Program-made: the position numbers and the translations under genes
NCBI RefSeq assembly: GCF_025567045.1
Contig: NZ_JAOQJK010000005.1
Location: 218,501 to 282,500 of the forward strand
Reading direction: 5' to 3'
DNA: 64,000 nucleotides
Source: Barnesiella propionica
GTDB taxonomy: Bacteria > Bacteroidota > Bacteroidia > Bacteroidales > Barnesiellaceae
Notes under the pieces: generated by a model
Seen by the model: only the letters and a program-made list of their open reading frames with translations
Told to the model about the DNA's origin: nothing
Databases searched by the model: none
In this document: positions 43,701 through 51,268 of the stretch, piece by piece
Numbering within the stretch: the stretch's first letter is position 1
How the letters are laid out: every line of letters starts with the position of its first letter

Positions 43701-44384
43701 TACTTTCTCGGTGAGCAGATCCGGGTAATATTTTTGCTGACAAGACATGATACGGTCGTATTCTTCCATATAAGCTTCCCGGGGAAATATTTGGTCTTTG
43801 ATGCGGTAGGTATAGAACGTACCGTTTTCATGGGTAACAGCAGTTTCTTTTAACCGGGAATAAAAGTATTGTCCTATTGTCAGGTCCAACTGTTTAATTG
43901 TATCATATCTGGAAGCAATATGTTTTAAGTATTCGCTCTGTTTTTTATCTTTGCCGGACTCATCGTTTTTCACCGGCTTATATCCTCTTTTTTGATTGAG
44001 ATGATACAGTACTCTTCCTATCTCGGGTAAACTGAGCTTTTCTCCGGGCGTGGCGGCCCGGGCTCTTAATTCCCATAGTTGCAATACGGGTAGCTTTATG
44101 AGATTTTCATCAGGCAGCATATACAATGCTTTGAGAACACCTGTCAGATTTTCCCTTCTCTGCTGGTAGCGGTCATATCCTTTGCGTGCAGTACGGGAGT
44201 TTGTCCTGTCCTGGTTTTTGGAAATGGTATTTCCTGTTGAAAATTGAGTAGCGTCGTCGGTCGTGAGCGGAATGAGACGTACGCCCATATCTATGATTTT
44301 TGCAGGATTATTATTATCGTCTGCTTGTATAATGGCCCATCCTATGCTGCTGGTCCCCAAATCCAATCCTAATACTTTTTTCAT
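40722..44384 (-). CDS. cas9: Cas9 endonuclease, type II-C
   Basis: Cas9 cuts target DNA guided by crRNA and tracrRNA. RuvC-I opens the protein (KKVLGLDLGTSSIGWAI, D8). The arginine-rich bridge helix follows (RTNSRTARKGYDRYQQRREN). RuvC-II has IRVELARELKQSREE (E541). The HNH domain contains VEIEHILPRSRFFDNSFNNK with catalytic H620, bracketed by two zinc-binding pairs (CFYCG and CRKCN). RuvC-III has HRHHAIDALT (H786, H787, D790). All nuclease residues are present. I chose the ATG at 44384, giving 1220 residues, within the range of larger Bacteroidetes II-C proteins. The PAM-interacting C-terminal region is divergent, so the PAM cannot be predicted. Confidence 0.97.
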   Translation of the reverse strand: MKKVLGLDLGTSSIGWAIIQADDNNNPAKIIDMGVRLIPLTTDDATQFSTGNTISKNQDRTNSRTARKGYDRYQQRRENLTGVLKALYMLPDENLIKLPVLQLWELRARAATPGEKLSLPEIGRVLYHLNQKRGYKPVKNDESGKDKKQSEYLKHIASRYDTIKQLDLTIGQYFYSRLKETAVTHENGTFYTYRIKDQIFPREAYMEEYDRIMSCQQKYYPDLLTEKVINKIRNEIIYYQRKLKSCKHLISLCEFEKKSYLNNAGKAIYNGPKVAPKSSPLFQVCKIWESINNLTLKNKKGETFEITLQQKQMLFDYLDNNEKLTLKELYRILEISKADGWWGGKAIGRGLLGNTTKTALKKILKEYPLSDRMLRFRLDEKDSGMVDTETGEIIPVISADMEKEPLYRLWHIVYSINDKDELASALKKQFDITDEEIISNLYKTDFVTPGFGNKSAKAIRRILPFLMQGYMYSEACQMAGFRHSESLTKEENENRELSLKLEPIQKNELRQPIVEKILNQMIKVVNAITDRYGRMDEIRVELARELKQSREERARTDKNMREQEKNNKRIADRIKEYGSPSLNRIQKYRLWEEAQQKCFYCGQPVNVREFLDGFDVEIEHILPRSRFFDNSFNNKVCSCRKCNREKNNRTAYDYMKSKPEEEFNSYIQRIELYYNEGKITSTKRERLLTTEADIPQDFIERQLRETQYISRKAKDILTRICRNVSTTSGSITDFVKHVWGWDTVLHDFHFPVYKEMGMTELYKNPDSGQGPREKIIGWNKRMDHRHHAIDALTIACTRQSFIQRINHLNAQSKQETGDSNISDIKDKPVNLEKWILSHTHFSKQEVKNHAAAICISFKAGKKGATVGKQIKYINGKRKICQTGVIIPKGALHQESVYGRINLTEKDPATGKSSVKEEIVIKYKLGVGNGFLFSGKETYSSKKVFNKKTGEIQKKTDDKIANVLNSIVDKRARKVILNRLNEGFAEGSDYTCDVKKALANLKDVDTRPVFIDPYKTIPVKSVRCKAGLSAVIPLRYNTAHEPISFVKPANNHHVALYTDEQGKLHEHVVTFWHAVERKRHKIPMIIIQPREVWNSIQEQKDLPEAFLSLLPLPDWNFQTSLQQNDMFVLNMDETLFRDAIEAENSAVLNPYIYRVQKLASGDYYFRQQYETSVEDKYNGVKNVALSSRLGKVIRTGETNFWKKMNPHKIKIDILGKISSYD

Positions 44385-44493
44385 GCTATTGATTTTCAGG
44401 TTTCTCATATATTTTATCCTCTTCCTTTTAATAAGGAATTCTCTAAAATAATAAATTATTTTTAATAATAGGTATAAATATGATTTTTTTTGT

Positions 44494-44501
44494 TATATTT
44501 G
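44494..44501 (+). promoter_or_regulatory. -7 box of the tracrRNA promoter
   Basis: TATATTTG fits TAnnTTTG exactly and ends four bases before the anti-repeat. Transcription starting at the normal distance would begin at or just inside the anti-repeat. cas9 is transcribed the other way from the same gap. Confidence 0.7.
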
Positions 44502-44505
44502 TGGT

Positions 44506-44658
44506 ACAAAAAATAGACTAATCACAATAAGGAGAATTCCGTTGTGTAAACATGTGAGGCGGGGGTAACGAATGTTATCGCTCGCCTTTTACTTAAAGCA
44601 CAATAGTAAATAGAATTTTGTATTGAACAAAAATAGACTGTACAATACAGTCTATTTT
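44506..44658 (+). ncRNA. tracrRNA
   Basis: The 22 bases 44506-44527 are complementary to positions 2-23 of the CRISPR repeat with a single mismatch (at repeat position 6). The remainder has a small GGA/TCC hairpin (44531-44540) in the nexus position. A strong hairpin follows at 44558-44586: GGCGGG with CTCGCC and GGTAAC with GTTATC around a GAAT loop, with a TTTT tail. A terminator is at 44630-44658. The RNA may end at the first T run (44590, about 85 nt) or at the second (about 150 nt). It pairs with crRNA, recruits RNase III and loads Cas9. It is divergent from cas9, within 100 bases of its start. Confidence 0.9.
44630..44658. terminator. Bidirectional terminator after the tracrRNA; stem copies repeat/anti-repeat sequence
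   Basis: A perfect 13-bp stem (44630-44642 with 44646-44658) encloses a 3-base loop, with A/T runs on both sides. It separates the tracrRNA from the convergent RHS operon. The left arm repeats AAAATAGACT of the anti-repeat, and the right arm repeats AGTCTATTTT of the CRISPR repeat. Confidence 0.85.
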
Positions 44659-44723
44659 AAATGATAAAAATACATATTATTGCTTCTGGGAAAACTCCAT
44701 TTGATATTTGGATATAAATATGT

Positions 44724-45194
44724 TTATTTCAAATAAATTTTAATCGTGTCGGTAATTAGAGGTTTATTGTTACAGATAATATAGTTGCATGGTAAGATAA
44801 ACATCATTGCGGTATCTGTGCTGTATGGAACATCGGAATGCAGATTAAAATTCAAAGTAATAGTTTTATTTTCCGCCTTATTAATTTTGTCATGGTGTAA
44901 CGTTTTATCATCAATCGAGAATTTCATGTTTTTCATTTTTATTGACGTAGGATAAAACTTTATTTTTAATGAATCGGGTTGAATTAAATATGCTCCATTA
45001 AATTCTTGAACTATAAATATTGCGGTTGAAAACTTAAAACCGTTTATTGCTATAGTTCCGCATTCGGAAGTTAGCGTCCAGTTTTTTACATCGTTTATAC
45101 TGAGCGGTCTGGAATAATCGCATGAAATAAATAGAATTCCAATGCAAAGACCGAAAAGAGAGTGCAAAATATATTTACCACCAATAGCTTTCAT
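44724..45194 (-). CDS. Small lipoprotein, candidate immunity protein for the RHS toxin
   Basis: This 156-residue protein has a lipoprotein signal (LCIGILFISC, lipid cysteine C25) and a mature part of beta-rich character (LTSECGTIAINGFKFSTAIF, SLKIKFYPTSIKMKNMKF). I do not recognise its family. The ATG at 45194 lies inside the end of the RHS gene, overlapping it by 20 bases in another frame, so its translation is coupled to that of the RHS protein. Position directly behind a polymorphic RHS C-terminus, with lipid anchoring that would place it in the periplasm, is what is expected of an immunity protein. That role is an inference. Confidence 0.65.
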   Translation of the reverse strand: MKAIGGKYILHSLFGLCIGILFISCDYSRPLSINDVKNWTLTSECGTIAINGFKFSTAIFIVQEFNGAYLIQPDSLKIKFYPTSIKMKNMKFSIDDKTLHHDKINKAENKTITLNFNLHSDVPYSTDTAMMFILPCNYIICNNKPLITDTIKIYLK

Positions 45195-48100
45195 TTGCTT
45201 GATCTTCAAAATAATTATATGATTTTAAAAATTCACCTCCTCGTAGCCAGGCATTTATTCCTTGTAATCCATAATTTGGTAAGAACATATCCCCCAAAGA
45301 TCGGGACTGCCATAAATGGTGTAACTCATGCGGATATAATGTTGGATCTTCAAAGAGCCTACTGTTACCGATAACAGAATGTGCGCCCATTCCTGAGTAC
45401 CAGTATTTAGGATTATAGAATTTGTCGATAATTCCACCGGTATAATTTAGTGATAAATTTTTCCAATCGAAATTAACTTTTCCTCCTAGTGCTAAATTTG
45501 CAAATCCGAATGTATTCATGGCAATATTACCTAAATTATTTTGCCATTGTAACAATTTTTCTCCTTTGCCAAGAGTAAGATTAAGAGGTCCAACTCCAAG
45601 TGTAACTTTAGAGAAGGGATCTTCTCCTTTTGCCCAATTATTTCCCATGGAATTTCCGGCGGTTCCTATCATTTGGTAACCAAGTTTCCCTCCCAATTTT
45701 GCAAAAGTATTACTAGAACCGAATGCTTTTACCATACCAAATCCACCTGTAGCTGTCCATGCTCCTGTTGCCGCTCCTGTTATTCCTGCTTTCCATGCGC
45801 CATTCCATCCTCCTCCTGATAAAGTATTCATGCCGATATTAATAGAAGCACTGTTGATAATTGAGCTTGTAACACCCCATGCTTTAGTAGCAACATTTAT
45901 TGATTGGCCTGCGACTGTTGCCGTTGTAGTCATTCCTGCTGCTCCAATTGCCGCAGAAAACATACCACCTGCAGTTGCACCTACAAATGCACCAGCAATG
46001 GCTCCTTGCCATGCATTAGATTTCCAATTCCAAAATGCCGCAGTTCCTGATTGAATAGATGCTCCAGTATAAGCACCAACAACAGCTCCAATAATAACAG
46101 GAATGAACCAAACTATTTCTCCTGATGGATCAATATAGCTTAATGGATTGTTTAATCCATAGGCATACCGGTTATAATTTAACCACTTATCTGGTGCTTG
46201 TACGAACGGATCCGGAGAAAAGAAGCAGGCGGTAAGTGGATCATATACCCGTCCGTTCATATTTATTATTCCGAATTCGTCCAGATGTTCGTGCATGGTA
46301 TATCCCCGGTTTAGCGACCAAACGTGCCGGGAATCTTTTTGAGACCAGTCTTCGGGATTACGACGGTTTCCCCACGGATCGAAAGAGTGACGTTCGAGGA
46401 CGTTGCCGTTTTCATCGGTAATGGCTAATAGGTTATTCTGGTAATCGGTATATAAAAATAACAAACTGTCTCTTCCGTTTTCGATATAAACAGCTCCTCC
46501 GGGCAGATAATGAATTTTCCGGATATTTCCTGAAGAATTAATTTCTTCTTCATAATTTTCTATATAGTAACGTGTTATTTTTTTTACTTTTCCTTGGGTA
46601 TAAACCGATAATTTTCTCTGGTCGTCTACCCCATAAATTATATCGTATTGTTTATCTCCTTCACTTAAAGTTTTAACTTTCTTAAAATCGGTATAACCGA
46701 TCGTCAGATCGTTTGTCGGAATGGAGGATGGGGTACCCAAAACAGATGTCAGGGCATCGGGCTTGCTATTTCCTTCTCCATAGGTTAAGCTATAGTTATC
46801 AAGAGTGCTGGTCGTAGCGATAGTTCCTGTAGGGTTATAGGTCATATTATCGGATTTAAGCCATATGTTGTTTTTATAAATATGCCAGCCTGTCAGCCTG
46901 TTCAGGTCGTCGTATGTGAATGTCTCTTTATGTCCGGTAATTTTATCGATGCGGAAATCCAGGTTGCTCTTATCGGTGAATGAAAATTCCATATCTGCTA
47001 TTCCCGGAGTTCTCATGGACACGGGATATCCCCGGCTATCGAATTCTGATATAGATTCCCGGTCTCCCCGTTTCATTTTTGTCAATTGTCCTTTCGCATT
47101 ACTTTGTAACGCTTGCCAAATGAGTCGGTTTTTTACATCTTTTATTTGCGTAAGATTTCCGTATTCATCATATATATTTGTCGTGTAATATCCTGAAGTG
47201 TAAATACCTTTTTTTACACGGTCCAGCCTGTCATATTCAGTCATTTGATAGAATATTTTTCCTTTAATATTTTCTTTTATACTGATAATCCTGTTCAAAT
47301 CGTCGTATCCCAGTTCCTGTTTATGTTGCCCTTCTATATTTACGGAACTGAGCCTGTGATATGTATCATAATTATAAACCGTGTTTTCCCCATTTCGTGA
47401 GATCTGTTGCAGCAGCCCGTCATCGCTGTAAGTATATGTAGTAATGACGTCGTCCTGGCCGAGATGTATTTTTTGTCGTTCCGATATCATTTCTCCGAAT
47501 CCGTTGTATTCATTATATATGGTTCCGGCATCAGGATCGATCAGTTTTATCCGGTTTCCTTGCAGATCGTATTCCATGCGGATGGATGGTCTATCTTCCG
47601 GGGTAGTGCTTTTTATTTGTCCCGACGGATAATAGGTATATACGACGGATTTTCCGTTATGTTTGCTTATGACCGTTTGTCCTGCGCTGTTGACCGTAGT
47701 CTCTCTCGTCTCTCCCGGGGTAGTTACGATTGTCGTAGCCCCGTTATATGTTGTGGAGACCGTGCCTTGTGGAGTGATTACCGAAACAGGCCGTTTGAAG
47801 TTATCGTACGTATATGTTTTAGCCCAAGTAACTGTATTTCCTGCGAAAAACGGTTCGGATTCGCGGAATACGGTACCATCGGTATTATACTCTGTAATTA
47901 CTGAGATTTTGTTTCCGTTAAGTCCATAAGAATCCTGTTGTATTTTTCTCCTGAACGGGTCATACCAGATGGTAACAGGTGCTTTTCCGGAAGTCTCGGT
48001 GTGTCGGTAGAATTTTGCATTCCGGGGACTCCCGGCAGAGGCCCATAATATCTGCTCTCCGGTTCGGACTCCTGTGGGATATATTGTTTCGACAAGTTTT

Positions 48101-51100
48101 CCGAGTTCGTTATATTTATAATAAGTCGTTAATCCCAGGTGGTCCGTTTGGCTTTGTAATAAACCGGTATTTTGATCCCATTCATAGGTATTGGTTTGTC
48201 CTGATTCGTTTTCTTCCCGGATCAAAAAATAACCGTTTTCATCATATGTTTTTCTTGTCGTTCTTTTTTTGTTGTTTGCAATTATATCCTTTTGTATTTC
48301 ATTTCCGAAAATATCGTATGTGTATTGCGTGATAAGGCCATTATCGTGGTTTGGATCCTGATTCATTTTTATGATGTTTCCTTGGTCGTCATATTCGAAA
48401 TCTGTAGTTCTTGTCAAACTACCTTCTCTTGATGTTGTCGTAACGGCCATATGGCTTATCTTATTTTTGCACCAACCTCCTTTTTGTATGTAGCTTAAAT
48501 TCTGTGTTTCGGTAATATCTCCCTTTGTGTTTTTTATCGTAAGGGGGTTTCCTGTGTCGTCCAGATCTATAATTTGTTTTTTTGAACTTAATCCGGTAAG
48601 ATGGTCTTTATCGGTTTGTTCCGCTATATATGTATATATTCGTTTTCCGCCTAACGGGTTTATATTTGTAACATAATTGACAGAGGAGATGGAGTCTCCA
48701 TGGATTGTAGTCTCGGTTTGTCCGGTTATATATGGAACATAATATATGTTGTTATAACTAAAATTGGTTGTCGTGACTTTATTCTGAGGGATATTGGAGG
48801 ATTCCACAGATTCGAAACCAAGAAATCCCTTCCCTTGCAGATGTACTCTCCCGTTCTTATATTTCATTTTGGTTTCGTACATAATGTCTCCGCTGCCTTC
48901 ACTATAATTGTCAACGACTTTCAGACCCCTGTTGAGAAAACAAACAGGATAATCATATGTATAATTATTACATGTGTATATATCGGTATCGAATGTCGGT
49001 TTATAGTTGATAAGAGTCTTTTGTCCTAATCCGTTTGTAATTTCTTTGACATAAAAACTTTCATCATTTTTTCCATAAGTGTATAATGACATTCTACTCA
49101 TACCGCTATTACAAGGATAATAATAGGTGTTTTCTAAAATATCATCGCGTCCGTTACCATTAAAGTCTGAAACTACTATTGCATTATTAATTAATGCTTT
49201 GGAATGAGTCGTGATCGTAAAAGTACGGGATGTACTGAATCCGATAACGAGATTTCCCTGATAATAACAGGCAAAATCACTTTTCCCGTCACCGTTATAA
49301 TCTCCTATATGCAGTTTTATTAGGTATTTTTGCATGAAAGGGAGAACTTTTGTTTCGAAACTGTTTCCTTTGGAAAAATGGATAGCTGTTTCGTTGTCAT
49401 CATCTCCTCCGTATTGTACCACCTTTTGGGTCAGAAGATCTGTTTTTCCGTCCCCATTAAAATCTCCGAAGTAGATACCTGTGTTGACATTTGGATAATC
49501 TCCGCTGATAAGAAGTGCAAATGTCGGAGTAGTGCCGTTTTCCTGTAAAGTATAGATGCGAAAACCATTGTTGTGTAATATTATTACATCGCTTTTTCCA
49601 TCTCCGTTAAAATCCAGAAGATATCTGTTGTTCGGGAATGTTGGTGTATGATTTTGTGTTCCCCAAGTAATTCCTCCTCCACCTATCGATGTAAAGGAAT
49701 AATTATTGAATTTTAGAACTTGGGTGTTGGCTTCATTTAATATCTCGTGTATTCCGTCTCCGTCAAAGTCCCCTGCTATTGCTTTCTTTGTACTGCTCAT
49801 AGAACATCTGGATGTGAACGAATTACCGTTGTAAGTATATAACTGATGACTATAATTATTACCATCTTTTTTTATCAACAAGAAATCGCAAAATCCGTCT
49901 CCATTAAAATCTGCGGTCAATATGTCATCGATTTCAGTCTTATTAGAGAGTTGAATATATGAGGTATTGCTGAATTGGTTTGATGAAGAATCTGCTAAAT
50001 ATAATGATATCCGGAATGTTTCATTATTATAAACTAAAAAATCTGTGCGTCCGTCTCCGTTGAAATCGGCGTAATAAAATTGATTGGAGACATTTGAGCA
50101 CAGATCGATGGGTGTCAAACTTTGAGTACTCAATGTATTGTCTTTTGTTCCCCATAAGATTTGAGTAGGATTATAATGACTGTTTTGTTTACTTAGTTTA
50201 ATGGCGGTTACTTTTGATTGTGCCGGGTCATAATCGTATGCAATATTATATTTATATAATAAGGTATTACCTTTTTTTATTTCAATCAGATTTAGTAATC
50301 GTGTTATAACAGTTTTGATATTGTAGATGTATCCATTTTGGACATCGGGCCGTTCATTATATGAAAAATTTATAGTGTACATAGGAGGAGTATCTGCGAT
50401 AGAGTTTCCTCCGTATTCTATTTTACTCAACCTTACATCGCAATAATCGACAGCACTTTCATCTTTGGTATAACTATATTTTATATAGTTCCCATTAGCA
50501 TCGGTTGCTTTTGATATAAACCAGGTTAATATTTTGTTATACAATGATAGTTTGGAATCGGTGGTTGAACCGTATTCTATGGTAAGTCCGTCTTTGGTTT
50601 TTACTTCAAAATAGCCGGGTGATTTAAAAGATATATCATTGTAGTTTTCTATTTCGGTGCGATATTTGGCATTTGTGTTCAGATTATTCCCCGAAACTAA
50701 TAATAACCGTTGACCATCGAGAACTAAATTATCTTGTGCGTTTATTTGTAATGGTGTTACTTTTCCGTCATAGTATAATGAACTTCCGGTACGGGATATC
50801 ATGGAAAGGTTACCTAGACTCCATCCCCAGCCCATGATGCCGTTCCGTCCCATGCTGCTATAAACAAGAGACATGGATGGTTGTATGTCATTGTTCCCAG
50901 CCGGGCATTCTATGGGAATAGAATATGTGGCTCCACCTATGTTATTAACGGAAAATTGTCCTGTAACCGAACCGACGGCTCCTCCTTGAGGAGATATGGT
51001 ACCGTCTGGTTCGGCATAAAGATTTTCTGTAGGAATAAATAATAGTCCGGGATCAATCGATATGTCCAGTTTATCAGATGTTGATGGTGTATATACGAAG

Positions 51101-51255
51101 CCCGGTTTTAACGATACAAAATCTCGTGCTATATATGATTTGGTGCTACCGGATTCATTCGTATTTAACTCATAACTGATCTGCTGTCCAAATGCGCTTA
51201 ATAACCATCCGCAGAATAATATGATTGCAAGATGACGTTTATATGATGATCCCAT
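45175..51255 (-). CDS. SpvB/RHS-repeat protein with HELHH-bearing C-terminal domain (candidate polymorphic toxin)
   Basis: This 2026-residue secreted protein has a signal peptide (about residues 1-23) and a SpvB-like region (about 85-330, with GGATYSIPIECPAGNNDIQP and GIMGWGWSLGNLSMISR). Next are seven FG-GAP-like calcium-binding repeats (DFNGDGRTDF, DFNGDGFCDF, DFDGDGIHEI, DFNGDGKSDV, DFNGDGKTDL, DYNGDGKSDF, DFNGNGRDDI; about 390-690). A TcB-middle-like segment and many YD repeats follow. The RHS core (about 1600-1710) ends in YGLNNPLSYIDPSGE. The last 315 residues differ in character: a Gly/Ala-rich, partly hydrophobic stretch and then YPHELHHLWQSR with HELHH at 1976-1980, a zinc-metalloprotease-like motif. 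RHS shells normally encase and release such C-terminal toxins. A small lipoprotein gene overlaps its stop. Confidence 0.88.
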   Translation of the reverse strand: MGSSYKRHLAIILFCGWLLSAFGQQISYELNTNESGSTKSYIARDFVSLKPGFVYTPSTSDKLDISIDPGLLFIPTENLYAEPDGTISPQGGAVGSVTGQFSVNNIGGATYSIPIECPAGNNDIQPSMSLVYSSMGRNGIMGWGWSLGNLSMISRTGSSLYYDGKVTPLQINAQDNLVLDGQRLLLVSGNNLNTNAKYRTEIENYNDISFKSPGYFEVKTKDGLTIEYGSTTDSKLSLYNKILTWFISKATDANGNYIKYSYTKDESAVDYCDVRLSKIEYGGNSIADTPPMYTINFSYNERPDVQNGYIYNIKTVITRLLNLIEIKKGNTLLYKYNIAYDYDPAQSKVTAIKLSKQNSHYNPTQILWGTKDNTLSTQSLTPIDLCSNVSNQFYYADFNGDGRTDFLVYNNETFRISLYLADSSSNQFSNTSYIQLSNKTEIDDILTADFNGDGFCDFLLIKKDGNNYSHQLYTYNGNSFTSRCSMSSTKKAIAGDFDGDGIHEILNEANTQVLKFNNYSFTSIGGGGITWGTQNHTPTFPNNRYLLDFNGDGKSDVIILHNNGFRIYTLQENGTTPTFALLISGDYPNVNTGIYFGDFNGDGKTDLLTQKVVQYGGDDDNETAIHFSKGNSFETKVLPFMQKYLIKLHIGDYNGDGKSDFACYYQGNLVIGFSTSRTFTITTHSKALINNAIVVSDFNGNGRDDILENTYYYPCNSGMSRMSLYTYGKNDESFYVKEITNGLGQKTLINYKPTFDTDIYTCNNYTYDYPVCFLNRGLKVVDNYSEGSGDIMYETKMKYKNGRVHLQGKGFLGFESVESSNIPQNKVTTTNFSYNNIYYVPYITGQTETTIHGDSISSVNYVTNINPLGGKRIYTYIAEQTDKDHLTGLSSKKQIIDLDDTGNPLTIKNTKGDITETQNLSYIQKGGWCKNKISHMAVTTTSREGSLTRTTDFEYDDQGNIIKMNQDPNHDNGLITQYTYDIFGNEIQKDIIANNKKRTTRKTYDENGYFLIREENESGQTNTYEWDQNTGLLQSQTDHLGLTTYYKYNELGKLVETIYPTGVRTGEQILWASAGSPRNAKFYRHTETSGKAPVTIWYDPFRRKIQQDSYGLNGNKISVITEYNTDGTVFRESEPFFAGNTVTWAKTYTYDNFKRPVSVITPQGTVSTTYNGATTIVTTPGETRETTVNSAGQTVISKHNGKSVVYTYYPSGQIKSTTPEDRPSIRMEYDLQGNRIKLIDPDAGTIYNEYNGFGEMISERQKIHLGQDDVITTYTYSDDGLLQQISRNGENTVYNYDTYHRLSSVNIEGQHKQELGYDDLNRIISIKENIKGKIFYQMTEYDRLDRVKKGIYTSGYYTTNIYDEYGNLTQIKDVKNRLIWQALQSNAKGQLTKMKRGDRESISEFDSRGYPVSMRTPGIADMEFSFTDKSNLDFRIDKITGHKETFTYDDLNRLTGWHIYKNNIWLKSDNMTYNPTGTIATTSTLDNYSLTYGEGNSKPDALTSVLGTPSSIPTNDLTIGYTDFKKVKTLSEGDKQYDIIYGVDDQRKLSVYTQGKVKKITRYYIENYEEEINSSGNIRKIHYLPGGAVYIENGRDSLLFLYTDYQNNLLAITDENGNVLERHSFDPWGNRRNPEDWSQKDSRHVWSLNRGYTMHEHLDEFGIINMNGRVYDPLTACFFSPDPFVQAPDKWLNYNRYAYGLNNPLSYIDPSGEIVWFIPVIIGAVVGAYTGASIQSGTAAFWNWKSNAWQGAIAGAFVGATAGGMFSAAIGAAGMTTTATVAGQSINVATKAWGVTSSIINSASINIGMNTLSGGGWNGAWKAGITGAATGAWTATGGFGMVKAFGSSNTFAKLGGKLGYQMIGTAGNSMGNNWAKGEDPFSKVTLGVGPLNLTLGKGEKLLQWQNNLGNIAMNTFGFANLALGGKVNFDWKNLSLNYTGGIIDKFYNPKYWYSGMGAHSVIGNSRLFEDPTLYPHELHHLWQSRSLGDMFLPNYGLQGINAWLRGGEFLKSYNYFEDQANESYWW

Positions 51256-51268
51256 TTTTCCGATAACT

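Noticed and set aside
47407-49548. Plus-strand frames opposite the RHS gene
   Set aside because: They are shadows of the repetitive minus-strand coding sequence and carry no signals or motifs.
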